NCBI GenBank assembly: GCA_028865235.1
Contig: CP114561.1
Location: 248,001 to 312,000, forward strand
Direction: 5' to 3'
Origin: Candidatus Manganitrophus sp.
Lineage (GTDB): Bacteria > Nitrospirota > Nitrospiria > SBBL01 > Manganitrophaceae
Length of the DNA stretch: 64,000 bases
Each line of letters opens with the position of its first letter. Within the stretch, counting starts at the first letter, position 1. This document shows, in pieces, positions 20,711 to 30,220 of this stretch. Below the pieces are notes generated by a model. The model was not told the DNA's origin, did not search any database, and was given only the letters and a program-made list of their open reading frames with translations. The translations under genes were made by a program, and so were the position numbers.

Positions 20711-21823
20711 ATGTCTAAGGTCATTGATCAAGACGAAATTGGTTTTTTCACGCGGAATCTTTTGAAGTGGTATCGTGTCCATGGACGCGATCTCCCCTGG
20801 CGGCGAACGACCGATCCCTATGCGATCTGGGTTTCCGAGATCATGCTGCAGCAGACCCAGGTCGTAACGGTCCTTCCCTATTACGAGCGATTTCTTTCGA
20901 GTTTTCCCGCGATCCGCGATCTTGCCTCGGCCTCCCCCGACAACGTTTTAAAAGCGTGGGAGGGGCTCGGATATTACGCGCGGGCAAGACATCTGCATCG
21001 GGCGGCGAACGAGATCATGATCCGCTTCGGCGGAAAATTTCCCTCCCGGTTCGAGGAGATTCTCTCCCTTCCGGGAATCGGCCGATCGACGGCGGGGGCG
21101 ATTGCGACCCTCTCCCTGGGCCAAAGATATCCGATTTTGGACGGCAATGTGAAGCGTGTTCTCTGCCGCTATTTCTGTATTGAAGAAGATCCCAAGAAAA
21201 AGGAGATCGAGGAACAACTCTGGGACTATTCCGAAAAACTTCTCCCCCGCAAAGGAGCCGACGACTACACGCAAGCCGTCATGGATTTGGGGGCGACCCT
21301 CTGCACGCCGGCGGAGCCTCGCTGCCCCTTGTGTCCTGTGCGCAATCGATGCAAGGCCCGGGAAAAGGGGGTCCAGGAAAAACTGCCGATCAAGGGGGCG
21401 GGAAAAATCATACCTGAAAGGGACTATGTGGCCGGGATTGTGTTTCGGAAAGAGAAGGTGTTGATTCGACGGCGCCCTGCGAAAGGCCTTCTTGGAGGGT
21501 TGTGGGAGTTTCCCGGAGGACGGGTCGAGTTAGATGGAAGGGCAGGTGGATTCGAGAAAAAGATAAAAGGAACGCTTCAGAAAGAAATTCCATGGACGGT
21601 CGATCAATGGGCTCCCTGGGGAAAAATAAAACATACCTTCACCCATTTTAAAATGACCCTCCATGTTTTTTCCGGACGGATCGAGGAGCGAAAAGGCAAA
21701 AACACCGACGCGCAAAAATGGGTCGGTGTGGAAGAATTATCGAACTATCCCTTTTCTTCCGCGCATCAAAAAATCTTGTCGAAATTAAAACAGCCTGATG
21801 AACAGCCACGGCTATTTTCGTGA
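20711..21823 (+). CDS. mutY: A/G-specific adenine DNA glycosylase
   Basis: A 370-residue base-excision repair enzyme removing A mispaired with 8-oxoG. Marks: catalytic motif EIMLQQTQV near residue 42, helix-hairpin-helix LPGIGRSTAGAI near 118, and the [4Fe-4S] ligands C-x6-C-x2-C-x5-C in TLCTPAEPRCPLCPVRNRC. A NUDIX-like C-terminal domain that reads 8-oxoG follows (WEFPGGRVE). ATG 20711 preferred over the TTG three bases before. Intact and typical length. Its end overlaps the convergent hypothetical gene by 12 bases. Confidence 0.95.
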   Translation: MSKVIDQDEIGFFTRNLLKWYRVHGRDLPWRRTTDPYAIWVSEIMLQQTQVVTVLPYYERFLSSFPAIRDLASASPDNVLKAWEGLGYYARARHLHRAANEIMIRFGGKFPSRFEEILSLPGIGRSTAGAIATLSLGQRYPILDGNVKRVLCRYFCIEEDPKKKEIEEQLWDYSEKLLPRKGADDYTQAVMDLGATLCTPAEPRCPLCPVRNRCKAREKGVQEKLPIKGAGKIIPERDYVAGIVFRKEKVLIRRRPAKGLLGGLWEFPGGRVELDGRAGGFEKKIKGTLQKEIPWTVDQWAPWGKIKHTFTHFKMTLHVFSGRIEERKGKNTDAQKWVGVEELSNYPFSSAHQKILSKLKQPDEQPRLFS

Positions 21824-22087
21824 GCGTTTAAACCAAGAATCGAGTGTTCCCTCTTTGATTTCTTCGAGGGCAATTTGGTTAAAACGATGGTATTGAATCC
21901 AGTGAGCCAATTTCTGCATCGCCTCCAGATCTCTCCCTTTTTTCTTTTTCAGCCCCTTCCACTTTTCATCAATCATCTTTTCAGAATAGACCTGGACCTT
22001 TTCCAGAAAGTCATAAACGACCGCAGCCTTGATCTCCGGCTTTAGCTTCACCGCTTCCCTTCGATATTTTTGATGATAAAACGCCAT
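21812..22087 (-). CDS. Small conserved-looking basic protein, unknown
   Basis: A 91-residue, charged helical protein (MAFYHQKYRREAVKLKPEIK, then AAVVYDFLEKVQVYSEKM, a KGLKKKKGRD basic stretch, and LAHWIQYHRFNQIALEEI). The ATG at 22087 has a strong GGAGGAGA site, which fixes the start over an upstream ATG. I do not recognise the family. No membrane segment or metal motif. It may be cotranscribed with nothing; the next gene on this strand lies 80 bases away. Confidence 0.6.
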   Translation of the reverse strand: MAFYHQKYRREAVKLKPEIKAAVVYDFLEKVQVYSEKMIDEKWKGLKKKKGRDLEAMQKLAHWIQYHRFNQIALEEIKEGTLDSWFKRSRK

Positions 22088-22169
22088 CGGATTTCTCCTC
22101 CTGATGTAGTGAGCAGGAGAATATACCATAGCTGCAGATCGAGTAAAACAGATAAGAAGAAGCCGGCCG

Positions 22170-24076
22170 TTAGTTGGACTGGGACGCGCTCAATGTCACC
22201 GCTTGATCGGCGGCCTTGGGAGAGAAGGGATAAACGGTGAAGAGAATAATTTGCCGGCGCTTGGAAGCTCCGCGAAGCAGCTCGAGGGCGGTTTCTTGCG
22301 ACGCGGGGGCCAAAATGCTGAAGGGTTCATCCAAAACAAGGGGGAAGGTCACATTCGAAAACTGATCAAGCGCGGCCAGGAGAAAAGAGAGAAAGATCTG
22401 ATCGGCCGTTCCGGAACTGACCTGATCGATCCCGACGCCGCTCACCTCGATCTCGCCGTCCTCTTTTAGGTGGAGTTTTCCGTTCTGTGTTTGCTTAAAG
22501 AGGGCGTACAGGATGTTCGTTTGTTGTTCGGCCTGCTGCAAAGCGAAGGGAGGATTTTTTTGTTTTCCGATGGAGAGGGCGGTCGGAACAAACGAAAAAG
22601 GGGCGTTTGTGTTCACGGCGGTCGGCACCGGGCCCAAATCAGGCATCTCGATCGCTTGAGCCTCTTTGGCAGGCTCCGAGTGGCGAAGGGACTCTTCTAG
22701 GCGGTAGAGCTCTTCGGTTAAACCGCTATAGCCCTGAAATTTTTCCTCCAGGATCTTTGCCTCTTTCTCGGCCTCTTGAATCGTCTGGGTGATCTCCTCG
22801 ACCGTTTCACCCTTTAAGAGAGCCTCTCTTTTTTCCATGACCTCTCGCTTCTTTTGAAGATGCTGCTGATACGCGCGTTGACGATCTTTGAACTCCTGAA
22901 TCTCTTTACAGCCGGTTTTTGTGAGAAGCTCGGCGGTTTCCTTGTGCTCTTTGTCGAATTTCCGCTGCAGCGAGTTGGCTTTTTCATTTAAGCCGGTCAT
23001 TTTTTTCTCGAGGGCCTTCTTCGCTGCGGCGCGTCCGGTCGATTGAAGATAAGCGAAGAGAGAAAGGCCGATTCCCGCAAGGACCCCGATCGGGAAAAGA
23101 TAACGGAACGGACCCTGGAGGGTCACAAAGAGGGGAGCAAAAAGGAGCAAACCGTCACCACGATGCCGATACGCAGTTTTTGATCTTGAAAGAGGTCGGT
23201 TTCACCCATGTTCGCCAGGTTGGCTTGAATCTCCTCCTTCTGTTCTTCAATCTGGGTTAATTCCGTTTGCTTATTCTGTGCGGCTGTTTCATATTGTTTG
23301 ATCAGATCGGGTCGAACGGTTTCGATTCCCGCAAAAGCGGCGTACTTTTTTGTTTCAGCATCCTGAATATGAGTGGCTTCATTATCGAGCTCGCGCAATT
23401 GATTTAATCTCCGCTTCGACACGGAGATTCGATCTCGGGCATTCAGCAGTGTCTCTTCGACCTTGGCCATCTCATCCAGCTTCCGCTGGATCTCTTTCAT
23501 CTGAGTTTGTTTTTCAGCGCGCAGCTCGGGGGTGAGAATCGCCTGTTCATTTTCCGCCGATTGGGTGACGGGAAAGTCAAATTTTTTTGGAGCCGAGCCC
23601 GGCGCGCCGGAAACCATGTTCGGCCGATGTACGCCTGATCCATTTCCATGTGAAGCGGCGGAGGGGAACTGAAGCCGGTCGATCAGGAAAAGAGAGGAGA
23701 GATCTCCTTCCTGTATTCCCCCTGCCTGCTCGCAGATCCAGGCGGTAATCTTTTTCCGGTCTTTTTCAAGGAGTGTTTTTTGTCCCGACACATCGAGCTT
23801 GGAGAGATTGTAGACCCCCTTTTGGTAATCGGCGGTGATCCGATAGGTTCCTTTGTCTCTTCCTTGTAAAATGACGGCGGCTTGCGCCGGCTGATTCTCG
23901 ACGAACCGAATTCCCTTGGGGTCATTTCCCAAAAGCAGGGAAGAGAGAACCCGGCGGACGGTTGTCTTGCCGGCGCCGTTGGCTCCGAACACCAGATTCA
24001 GGCCCGGTTTGAGGGAGATTCGGGTCGGTTTATGGAAAGGCTCGATTCCGTAAAGATCGATTGCGAGAAGAAGCAT
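22170..24076 (-). CDS. YhaN-like membrane-spanning SMC/RecF-type AAA ATPase (one frameshift)
   Basis: About 635 residues. Walker A (FGANGAGKTTVRRVL, near residue 34) sits at the N terminus. A long coiled coil follows, then two membrane helices where the frame breaks near 23130 (RIGIVVT ... LLLFAPLFVTL, then FPIGVLAGIGLSLFAYL). A second coiled coil leads to the ABC signature (SSGTADQIFLSFLLA) and Walker B (FPLVLDEPF) near the C terminus. Membrane helices inside the coiled coil are the mark of YhaN-type ATPases. The usual partner YhaO, an SbcD-like nuclease, is not next to it. Role unknown; SbcC-like DNA handling at the membrane is a guess. The frameshift is probably an indel error. Confidence 0.8.
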
Positions 24077-24249
24077 GCGCCAGGATCCGTTTTACGAAGC
24101 TGTCGTTGAGAGATTTAAAAAGAAGTATACCAAAATTATGGAAGAATCGGGGAGGGAGGGTTATTCCATTTTTGTATGACTGGAAGAAATCGGTTTACAG
24201 ACAAATACGGACCGGCCAAAGAAACCGCGAAGTCATTCCGCCTGGAAAA

Positions 24250-24543
24250 CTAGATCGTCGGCGGCTTTTCGACTTGATCGATCATCTGGGCTAGGTTAAA
24301 ATCTCTATCCGTGATTCCTCCTTGACTGTGCGTCATCAACTTGAGGAGGACCCGGTTATAGTTGATCATCATGTCGGGATGATGATCGACGGAGTCGGCC
24401 AGCTCCGCCACCCGATTTACAAATTGCATGGCCGTTTTGAACGTTCTGAAGGAATATTTTTTCTGAAGCATGTTGTCGTAGAGTTCCCAACCTTTGAGGT
24501 CGTGGATCTTCCGGCGAACTTCTTCCATCGAAAGGAGTCCCAT
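24250..24543 (-). CDS. 4a-hydroxytetrahydrobiopterin dehydratase (PCD/DCoH)
   Basis: A 97-residue cytoplasmic enzyme recycling pterin cofactors, with the family signature DHHPDM and an N-terminal WELYDN segment. ATG 24543 follows a GGAGAATCGGTG ribosome site; a longer frame upstream is not supported. Such genes often occur in bacteria without phenylalanine hydroxylase, where they may support molybdopterin or other pterin use. moeA and folE are elsewhere in this window. Divergent from the DUF971 gene. Confidence 0.85.
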   Translation of the reverse strand: MGLLSMEEVRRKIHDLKGWELYDNMLQKKYSFRTFKTAMQFVNRVAELADSVDHHPDMMINYNRVLLKLMTHSQGGITDRDFNLAQMIDQVEKPPTI

Positions 24544-24670
24544 CACCGATTCTCCTAAAACACAGATGAAGCGATCGTAAGCAACTTGTTTACAGCGTAT
24601 CATGTCGGAGGAGAAGAGGTCAATCTCGCCGGGACAGCACATATAATCAATTTTCGACAAAGGAGTCATC

Positions 24671-25015
24671 ATGATATCCAGAAATGCCGTGCCGATCAAA
24701 ATTGAAAACGTAAAGGGGGAGGGTATTCGAGTCACCTGGAGCGACCAGCATCAGGCGGTCTACCCTTACGCTTACCTTCGGGAGAGTTGCCGTTGTGCAT
24801 CATGCATTCATGAATGGAGCGGTGAGAAATTGATTCCTCCCGGAAGCATTCCGGAAAATATCGCTCCGACTCAGATTGAGGCGGTAGGACACTACGCCAT
24901 TTCGATTCATTGGAGCGACGGCCATGACACCGGAATTTATGCCTTTGATTTCCTAAAAGAAATTTGTCCATGTGAAACCTGCTTCAAAGAACGCCTCAAT
25001 GCAGGGGCAAAATAG
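24671..25015 (+). CDS. DUF971 (gamma-butyrobetaine hydroxylase-like N-terminal domain) protein
   Basis: A 114-residue single-domain protein with AYLRESCRCASCIHEWSG and, near the end, CPCETCFKE, the two Cys groups of DUF971. The same domain is attached to hydroxylases in eukaryotes and to ATPases of the ApbC/Mrp type in bacteria. Here it stands alone. Metal or Fe-S binding is likely from the cysteines but not proved. The AAGGAG site seven bases before the ATG fixes the start. Confidence 0.82.
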   Translation: MISRNAVPIKIENVKGEGIRVTWSDQHQAVYPYAYLRESCRCASCIHEWSGEKLIPPGSIPENIAPTQIEAVGHYAISIHWSDGHDTGIYAFDFLKEICPCETCFKERLNAGAK

Positions 25016-25174
25016 GAGGACGAATCTTCATCCCATTCGATTTGCTCATCTCCTCCGATCGGAACCTGCATGAGACTGACTCGATAGACAAATCGAGCCG
25101 ACGGAAAAGCTGAGCAATCCTAGGAGTTTGTAAGATCACCCCTTCAATAATCCGTCCGCATTGATCCAGACAGA

Positions 25175-25203
25175 TTGAGCTTCCTGTTAAAATCGAATAG
25201 AAT
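25175..25203 (+). promoter_or_regulatory. Promoter of the HPF-cold-shock gene
   Basis: TTGAGC at 25175-25180 and TAGAAT at 25198-25203 lie 17 bases apart, 30 bases before the ATG. Confidence 0.5.
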
Positions 25204-25233
25204 GAAGTTAAACGATAGAATGGGAGCGCGCAT

Positions 25234-25755
25234 ATGGATATCAAAATCGAATGGCAGAATTCAAAACCGTCACCCTACTGGAACGATATCATTCAAGACC
25301 ATATTAACCGCCTTAAAACCGGGCGGCAGAAAATTACGCATGCCCGTGTCACCCTCCGGAAAAGCCAACACCATCTCAACGGAGCCGATGAGGCGACGGT
25401 CGTTCTGTCCGTTCCTGGAAAAACGCTCACTGCCAACAAAACCGCCGAAACGATCGGCGATGTGATCAATGAAGTCTTCAGCGCGGTTGAGCAAGAGCTG
25501 CATCGCTACAAGGAAAAGCGGGAACAGGTCGGACAAAAAGGCGCGGCGCGCAGCCATCTTCAAGGGGTGATTGTCCGGTTGTTCAAGGACCGGAATTATG
25601 GATTCATCCAAGCCGAGGGACAAGAAGATATCTATTTCCATCGAAATTCCGTGTCTGGGATGCCGTTTAACGACTTGGAGACGGGGACCCGTGTCGAGTT
25701 CGATTCGGAGGAGGGAGATGAGGGACCGCAAGCGTCACGCGTAAGCATCAAATAG
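25234..25755 (+). CDS. Ribosome hibernation factor-like protein fused to a cold-shock domain
   Basis: A 173-residue protein with two parts. Residues about 1-100 (MDIKIEWQNSKPSP, then ITHARVTLRKSQHH and GDVINEVFSAVEQELHRYKEK) follow the HPF/RaiA fold that binds the ribosome A and P sites. Residues about 105-173 are a cold-shock OB-fold with the RNP1-like segment KDRNYGFIQAEG and the RNP2-like IYFHRNSV. The HPF long form usually has a different C-terminal dimerisation domain, so this fusion suggests RNA binding linked to hibernation. A hairpin terminator follows. Expression at low growth rate or cold is inferred. Confidence 0.82.
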   Translation: MDIKIEWQNSKPSPYWNDIIQDHINRLKTGRQKITHARVTLRKSQHHLNGADEATVVLSVPGKTLTANKTAETIGDVINEVFSAVEQELHRYKEKREQVGQKGAARSHLQGVIVRLFKDRNYGFIQAEGQEDIYFHRNSVSGMPFNDLETGTRVEFDSEEGDEGPQASRVSIK

Positions 25756-25804
25756 GAAAACTTCATTCCTCTCCCAATAATTATGTTCCAGGTTCCTTTG
25801 CACG

Positions 25805-25841
25805 CGGGACCGATCGATTCGATCGGTCCCGTCGTACTTTT
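25805..25841 (+). terminator. Hairpin terminator after the HPF-cold-shock gene
   Basis: A very strong GGGACCGATCGA / TCGATCGGTCCC hairpin about 50 bases after the stop codon, followed by a short T-rich stretch (TACTTTTG). The weak U-run lowers certainty. Confidence 0.6.
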
Positions 25842-26029
25842 GAACACCAGCCGAACACTGCAAATTTGATTTTCATGACCCGTCCAATTCAGTTCAATTT
25901 CGTTTTCTTCCGTGATATAATTGCGCGCGAAAAGATGTATTTTTAGGGGGACGGCGCCAGGAAATTCTGCGGGGTTCATATCCTCTCACCCTGCGCGCCT
26001 TGCCCCGCGTACCATGAGGAGACAATTGG

Positions 26030-26629
26030 ATGGAAACACTTTTTTCAGGCATTGAAATGTGGTCGTGGTATTCCGAAGAGAAGGGGATGAACTTCAACGG
26101 ATACCTGATCGGGCAGGGGAAAGAGCGCGTCGTCATCGACCCGCCGCAGATGACCATCGACGACAAGCAGGATCTTTCGATCGACGGCGCCAAGGCGGTG
26201 ATCTTAACGAATCGCGATCATATCCGGGAAGCGAAGGAGTGCCGGCTTCTGTTGAACACCAAAGTTTGGGCCCCCGAAGCGGACGCCCCCGAAATGGGAT
26301 CGGTCACTATCGACAAGACCTACAAGGATGGAGACCTCTTGCCGGCAGGACTGAAGGCCGTCTCCATCCCGAATGGAAAATCGGCGGGGGAATCGGCCCT
26401 TTATCTTAACCAACACGGCGGCATTTTTATTTTGGGGGATGCGCTCGTCGGCACGCCGGACGGGACATTAAAGCTCCTTTCCCCTGATAAATATACCGAC
26501 GTCAAGAAAGCTAAAGAGGGGCTTCGCCGTCTCCTCGATTATGAATTCGAGATCGTCCTGGTCGGCGATGGGAAACCGATCCTCTCGGGGGGGAAGAAGG
26601 CGGTCGAAGCGTTTCTGAATCGCGGATGA
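26030..26629 (+). CDS. Metallo-beta-lactamase-fold protein with degenerate active site
   Basis: A 199-residue cytoplasmic protein with MBL-fold features (FNGYLIGQGKERVVIDPP, then FILGDALVG near the end of the fold, and IVLVGDGKPI). The usual HxHxDH zinc motif is replaced by LTNRDHIREA: the first two histidines are gone while Asp-His remain. Hydrolase activity with two metals is therefore doubtful. It overlaps the TPR gene by four bases, so the pair is likely one unit. Role unknown. Confidence 0.65.
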   Translation: METLFSGIEMWSWYSEEKGMNFNGYLIGQGKERVVIDPPQMTIDDKQDLSIDGAKAVILTNRDHIREAKECRLLLNTKVWAPEADAPEMGSVTIDKTYKDGDLLPAGLKAVSIPNGKSAGESALYLNQHGGIFILGDALVGTPDGTLKLLSPDKYTDVKKAKEGLRRLLDYEFEIVLVGDGKPILSGGKKAVEAFLNRG

Positions 26630-27414
26630 TCACACATTCCTTTCTGCAGCTCGGGAACCGTGCATTTTCAACCGGGGATTATGCGACGGCATTGCAATAT
26701 TATCAAAAAGCGCTGGAAGGAATCCGAGGGGACCCCGATCAGCTTGCCGATCTTTACGGCAATATCGGGAATGTCTATGGCGCCATCGGGCAGACTGAAC
26801 AGGCGATCGACTTCTATAAAAAAGCGGTCGAGATATTAAGACGCTCGGAAGCATATGCCCGCCTGGGAGTCACCTATGTCAATATCGGCAACCTTTACGC
26901 CGACGAAGGGAATTTCGATCAGGCGATTCACTTTTATAAGCAGGGAGTCCTCCTTTTAGAACGGGAGGAACAATGGGATCATCTCTCCGTTCTTTACGGG
27001 AATTTTTCAATGGTCTTGGTCAGAAAGTCGGAGTTCCTGAGCGGCCTGGAATATGCGGAAAAAGGGATGGCGCTGGCGAAAAAATTAAAACGCCCCGCGC
27101 TTCTGGCCGATGCTTCCCATCGGCTGGCGAAGGCAAAGGGGGCGATGGGAGAGATCGAGGAAGCCCGGCGTCTCAGCGAATCGGCCCATGCCCTTTACAC
27201 CGAGCTGAAAAATGAAATGGGCTGCGCGGCGGCCCTTTATCATCAAGCTTTTTTACACGAACAGCAAGGAAATCTGGCGGGGGCGATCCGCTGCTTGGAG
27301 CAGGTCGTCGCCATCGATGAGAAGTATGGTCTTCCCAAGCTGGCCGAGAATAAAGCAAGACTCTCCCGGCTGCGCGCCGTAGGAGATTCGGACCCTTTCC
27401 GGGAACCCACCTAA
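26626..27414 (+). CDS. Tetratricopeptide repeat protein
   Basis: A 262-residue helical-repeat protein with about six TPRs (FSTGDYATALQYYQKALEG, IGNVYGAIGQTEQAIDFYKK, GNLYADEGNFDQAIHFYKQ and similar) in tandem and a final FLHEQQGNLAGAIRCLEQVV. No signal peptide, so cytoplasmic. TPR units form protein-docking surfaces. The start overlaps the degenerate MBL gene (ATGA), suggesting the two proteins work together. Confidence 0.88.
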   Translation: MITHSFLQLGNRAFSTGDYATALQYYQKALEGIRGDPDQLADLYGNIGNVYGAIGQTEQAIDFYKKAVEILRRSEAYARLGVTYVNIGNLYADEGNFDQAIHFYKQGVLLLEREEQWDHLSVLYGNFSMVLVRKSEFLSGLEYAEKGMALAKKLKRPALLADASHRLAKAKGAMGEIEEARRLSESAHALYTELKNEMGCAAALYHQAFLHEQQGNLAGAIRCLEQVVAIDEKYGLPKLAENKARLSRLRAVGDSDPFREPT

Positions 27415-27511
27415 AAAAAAGAAAATCATTCCCTATCCTCGTTTTTCCTCTTCGTGGTTCCAATTCGTATGGTATAAATAGATCAACGCATCGTCTGAAT
27501 CGGAAAGATCC

Positions 27512-28978
27512 TTGGAAAAGGCAGTTGCTCCAGAGAACGAACCTTCACCGGAACCGCAGATCCAAAAGAGCCTTCAGTTTGCCGTTCGAGACGGTCTCTT
27601 CTTTTCGGTCATGTCGGGCGTCGGAGAGAGCTATCTCGGCGCTTTTGCGATCTTTCTCAAGGCGAGTAATCCTCAAATCGCGCTTCTCGCCGCCCTTCCT
27701 CAACTGGTCGGCGCGTTTTTCCAATTTCTCTCCGTACGACTCCTCAATTATCTAAAAAGCCGCAAGAAGATCATCCTCTATGGTGTGATCGGTCAAGCCT
27801 TGGCATGGCTCTTTATCCTCTCGACGCCGCTTTTTTCCGAAAGACGCGCCGTCTCCTGGTTGATTGCTTCGGTCATCCTCTACTCGGTGCTCGGCAGTTT
27901 TGCGAATCCGGCCTGGCACAGCTTGATGGGGGATCTGGTCCATTCGAACCGGCGCGGCAGGTATTTCGGGAGAAGGAACGGGGTCATGAGCATCGCCGCT
28001 TTCGCCTCCCTCTGCTTTGCGGGACTCCTTCTTCACCGGGCGGAAAGCCTGGGACGGGTCGGCTTCGGTTTCGGTCTCCTCTTCCTGATTGCATTTACAG
28101 CCCGGCTGATCTCCGCCTATTATCTCTCCCGTATGAGCGAGCCGCTGTATACGCCGCGCGCGGAAGACCATTTCTCCATCTGGCAATTTCTTCGGGACGG
28201 ACGAAAAACGAATTTCGGACGATTTGTTCTCTTTACCGCCTTGATCCATTTTTCCGTTCACGTTTCAGGTCCGTTTATCTCTCCTTATCTCCTGCGCGAC
28301 CTGAATTTCAGCTACCTTCAATTCATGTGCGCTTCCGCGGCGACGGTTCTGGCCCAGTTCCTGACACTGCATCTGTGGGGACGATTCGGCGACCAATTCG
28401 GGAACAAAAAGGTCTTGACGATCACCGGCGTTTTGCTTCCGGTTCTCCCCCTCTTTTGGCTATCGACGACGAATTTTTATCTCATCCTGGCAATCCAGAT
28501 TTTCGGCGGAATCACCTGGGCCGGATTTTCTCTCTCCATGGGGAACTTCGTCTTCGATGCCGTCTCACCGGCAAAACGGGCCCAGTGCAGCGCCATCTAC
28601 AACTCGGCGAACGCCGTCGGGATTTTTCTGGGAGCGCTGCTCGGAGGAAATTTAAGCCGCTGGCTTCCGAAGCAGATCGATGCCGGCTTTCTTCACCTGT
28701 CGCTGGCTTCGAATCTTCAGCTTCTCTTTCTACTCTCCGCGCTGCTACGGTTCATCGTCTCAATGAAGTACCTGCCGATGATCAGAGAAGTCCGGGAAGT
28801 CAAACCGTTCGGGGCGAAGGATTTTTTCGTCGCCATGGCTCAAATGCGGCCGGTGTCCGGATTCAAATTCAATCTCTTTACCCTCGGAAGAGAACGGGCT
28901 TCCGCCGTTCTGAAAGAGATCCACCGACCCGAGGCAAAAGAAAAGCTTCCCGTCACACTCGGCGACAGGAAAGAGTAG
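27512..28978 (+). CDS. MFS transporter
   Basis: A 488-residue polytopic protein with about 12 membrane helices, TTG start with a GGAAAG site. The loop after helix 2 (LLNYLKSRKKIILYG) resembles the MFS A motif only loosely. Segments such as SVILYSVLGSFANPAW and MGDLVHSNRRGRYFGRRNGVM recall the group of MFS proteins with an RGxYFGRR loop found in many Nitrospira- and Deltaproteobacteria-like genomes. Substrate not readable. A charged C-terminal tail of about 60 residues follows. Possibly expressed alone. Confidence 0.85.
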   Translation: MEKAVAPENEPSPEPQIQKSLQFAVRDGLFFSVMSGVGESYLGAFAIFLKASNPQIALLAALPQLVGAFFQFLSVRLLNYLKSRKKIILYGVIGQALAWLFILSTPLFSERRAVSWLIASVILYSVLGSFANPAWHSLMGDLVHSNRRGRYFGRRNGVMSIAAFASLCFAGLLLHRAESLGRVGFGFGLLFLIAFTARLISAYYLSRMSEPLYTPRAEDHFSIWQFLRDGRKTNFGRFVLFTALIHFSVHVSGPFISPYLLRDLNFSYLQFMCASAATVLAQFLTLHLWGRFGDQFGNKKVLTITGVLLPVLPLFWLSTTNFYLILAIQIFGGITWAGFSLSMGNFVFDAVSPAKRAQCSAIYNSANAVGIFLGALLGGNLSRWLPKQIDAGFLHLSLASNLQLLFLLSALLRFIVSMKYLPMIREVREVKPFGAKDFFVAMAQMRPVSGFKFNLFTLGRERASAVLKEIHRPEAKEKLPVTLGDRKE

Positions 28979-29086
28979 CAGTGCGCTCCCTCTGTTGATT
29001 TACGCTCGCCCCGCGTCCAGGGGATGAAAAAGCATCGCCCCCGTTTGAGCATTTAAAAGTTTTTACACATCTTCAGTCAAAAGGTC

Positions 29087-29116
29087 TTGTCATTTTGATT
29101 TTATTAGTGCTAAAAT
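29087..29116 (+). promoter_or_regulatory. Promoter of the Nudix gene
   Basis: TTGTCA at 29087-29092 and TAAAAT at 29111-29116, 18 bases apart, about 60 bases before the ATG at 29178. Confidence 0.5.
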
Positions 29117-29177
29117 TTTTTAAGATTTCCGAAGGGGGACATTCAATCGGTCTGATCGGCTGTTGAATGAAGGGGTC

Positions 29178-29692
29178 ATGAAAACAAGACGGCATACATC
29201 ATCGGGCGGCGTCATTTATAAAGCGAAAGAAGACGGTATCCAGGTCGTGCTGATCTCACATTACAACCAAAAGGGAAAACTGATTTGGTGCCTTCCGAAA
29301 GGTTCCGTGGAAAAGGAGAAAGCCTCCAGGAAACGGCGATCAGAGAAGTGCGTGAAGAGACCGGCGTGTTCGGACGCGTTTTGGAAAAAATCGGGCAAAT
29401 ACAATATTGGTTTTATTCCAAAGAGGAAGAGACAAAGATTTTCAAGACGGTCCATTTTTATCTTTTGGAATATTTAAGAGGGGATGAAAAGGATCATGAC
29501 TCCGAGGTGGATGAAGCCCGATGGGTGGCCCTGCAGGAAGCGATGGGAATGTTGACCCATAGCAGCGAGAGAACCATTATGGAAAAGGCGACCCGTTACC
29601 TGACGGCCGCATACGGTCAGAAAATACCGGTTCCTTCTGTGAAGGTCGAAGAGATCGTTCCGAACGACACGGAAAATTCAAATACGGTCTAA
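29178..29692 (+). CDS. Nudix hydrolase (one frameshift)
   Basis: A Nudix protein of about 171 residues. The ATG at 29178 follows GAAGGGGTC. The N terminus has RRHTSSGGVIYK and WCLPKGSVEK. The frame then slips in an A/G-rich stretch near 29312-29320, after which the Nudix box continues as GESLQETAIREVREETGV, so the full G-x5-E-x7-REVxEExGV box is restored. Position and substrate (diadenosine polyphosphate or NTP sanitising) cannot be chosen from sequence. The neighbour 45 bases downstream is a DksA-like gene. Confidence 0.85.
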
Positions 29693-29737
29693 ATTGAGCA
29701 CGAACGCGAGACGATGGGTTTGATGGAGGTTCGACCG

Positions 29738-30118
29738 ATGGAGCAAGTCGATAAGAGAAGAAAAGCACTCCAAGAGATACTTTTGAACAAGAAAAGAGAG
29801 GTGGTCCAGCAGATCGAGAATTTAATGGTGGCCCAGGAAGACACCCCGTCCGGCATTCTGGATACGGGCGATCAATCGCTCAAGAATCATGAAACCGATG
29901 TCGATCTGACCCTTCTCGAAATGAACAATCGTCTCTTGAAAGAAATAGAGGACGCGCTGATCAAGCTGCCGGAAAACCGATACGGTATATGCGAGGAGTG
30001 CGGCGCGGAAATCAGCGCCGGCCGGCTCAAGGCCATGCCGTTCGCAAAATATTGTGTTACTTGCAAGGAGCGGCAAGAGCTTTTCGAAAAGATCGAAAGA
30101 ACCAGAACCGAAGCCTAA
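29738..30118 (+). CDS. TraR/DksA-family zinc-finger protein
   Basis: A 126-residue transcription factor with coiled-coil helices (DKRRKALQEILLNKKREVVQ) and a C-terminal four-Cys zinc finger (CEECGAEISAGRLKAMPFAK then CVTCKE). ATG 29738 has GGAGG eight bases upstream; earlier ATGs at 29714 and 29723 lack it. Members bind the RNA polymerase secondary channel and act with ppGpp. The acidic coiled-coil tip residues DksA needs (DxxDxA) are present only in part (DTGDQS), so this is a DksA-like protein, not certain DksA. Confidence 0.85.
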   Translation: MEQVDKRRKALQEILLNKKREVVQQIENLMVAQEDTPSGILDTGDQSLKNHETDVDLTLLEMNNRLLKEIEDALIKLPENRYGICEECGAEISAGRLKAMPFAKYCVTCKERQELFEKIERTRTEA

Positions 30119-30220
30119 AGACAGGCCGACCGACCGGCCGATTCATGAAGCGAATCGAGCGGCTTCTTCGGAAGTTTCGCGCTCCGTCCGATCTGTTTTC
30201 TCGGGGAATGGCCGCGTGTA

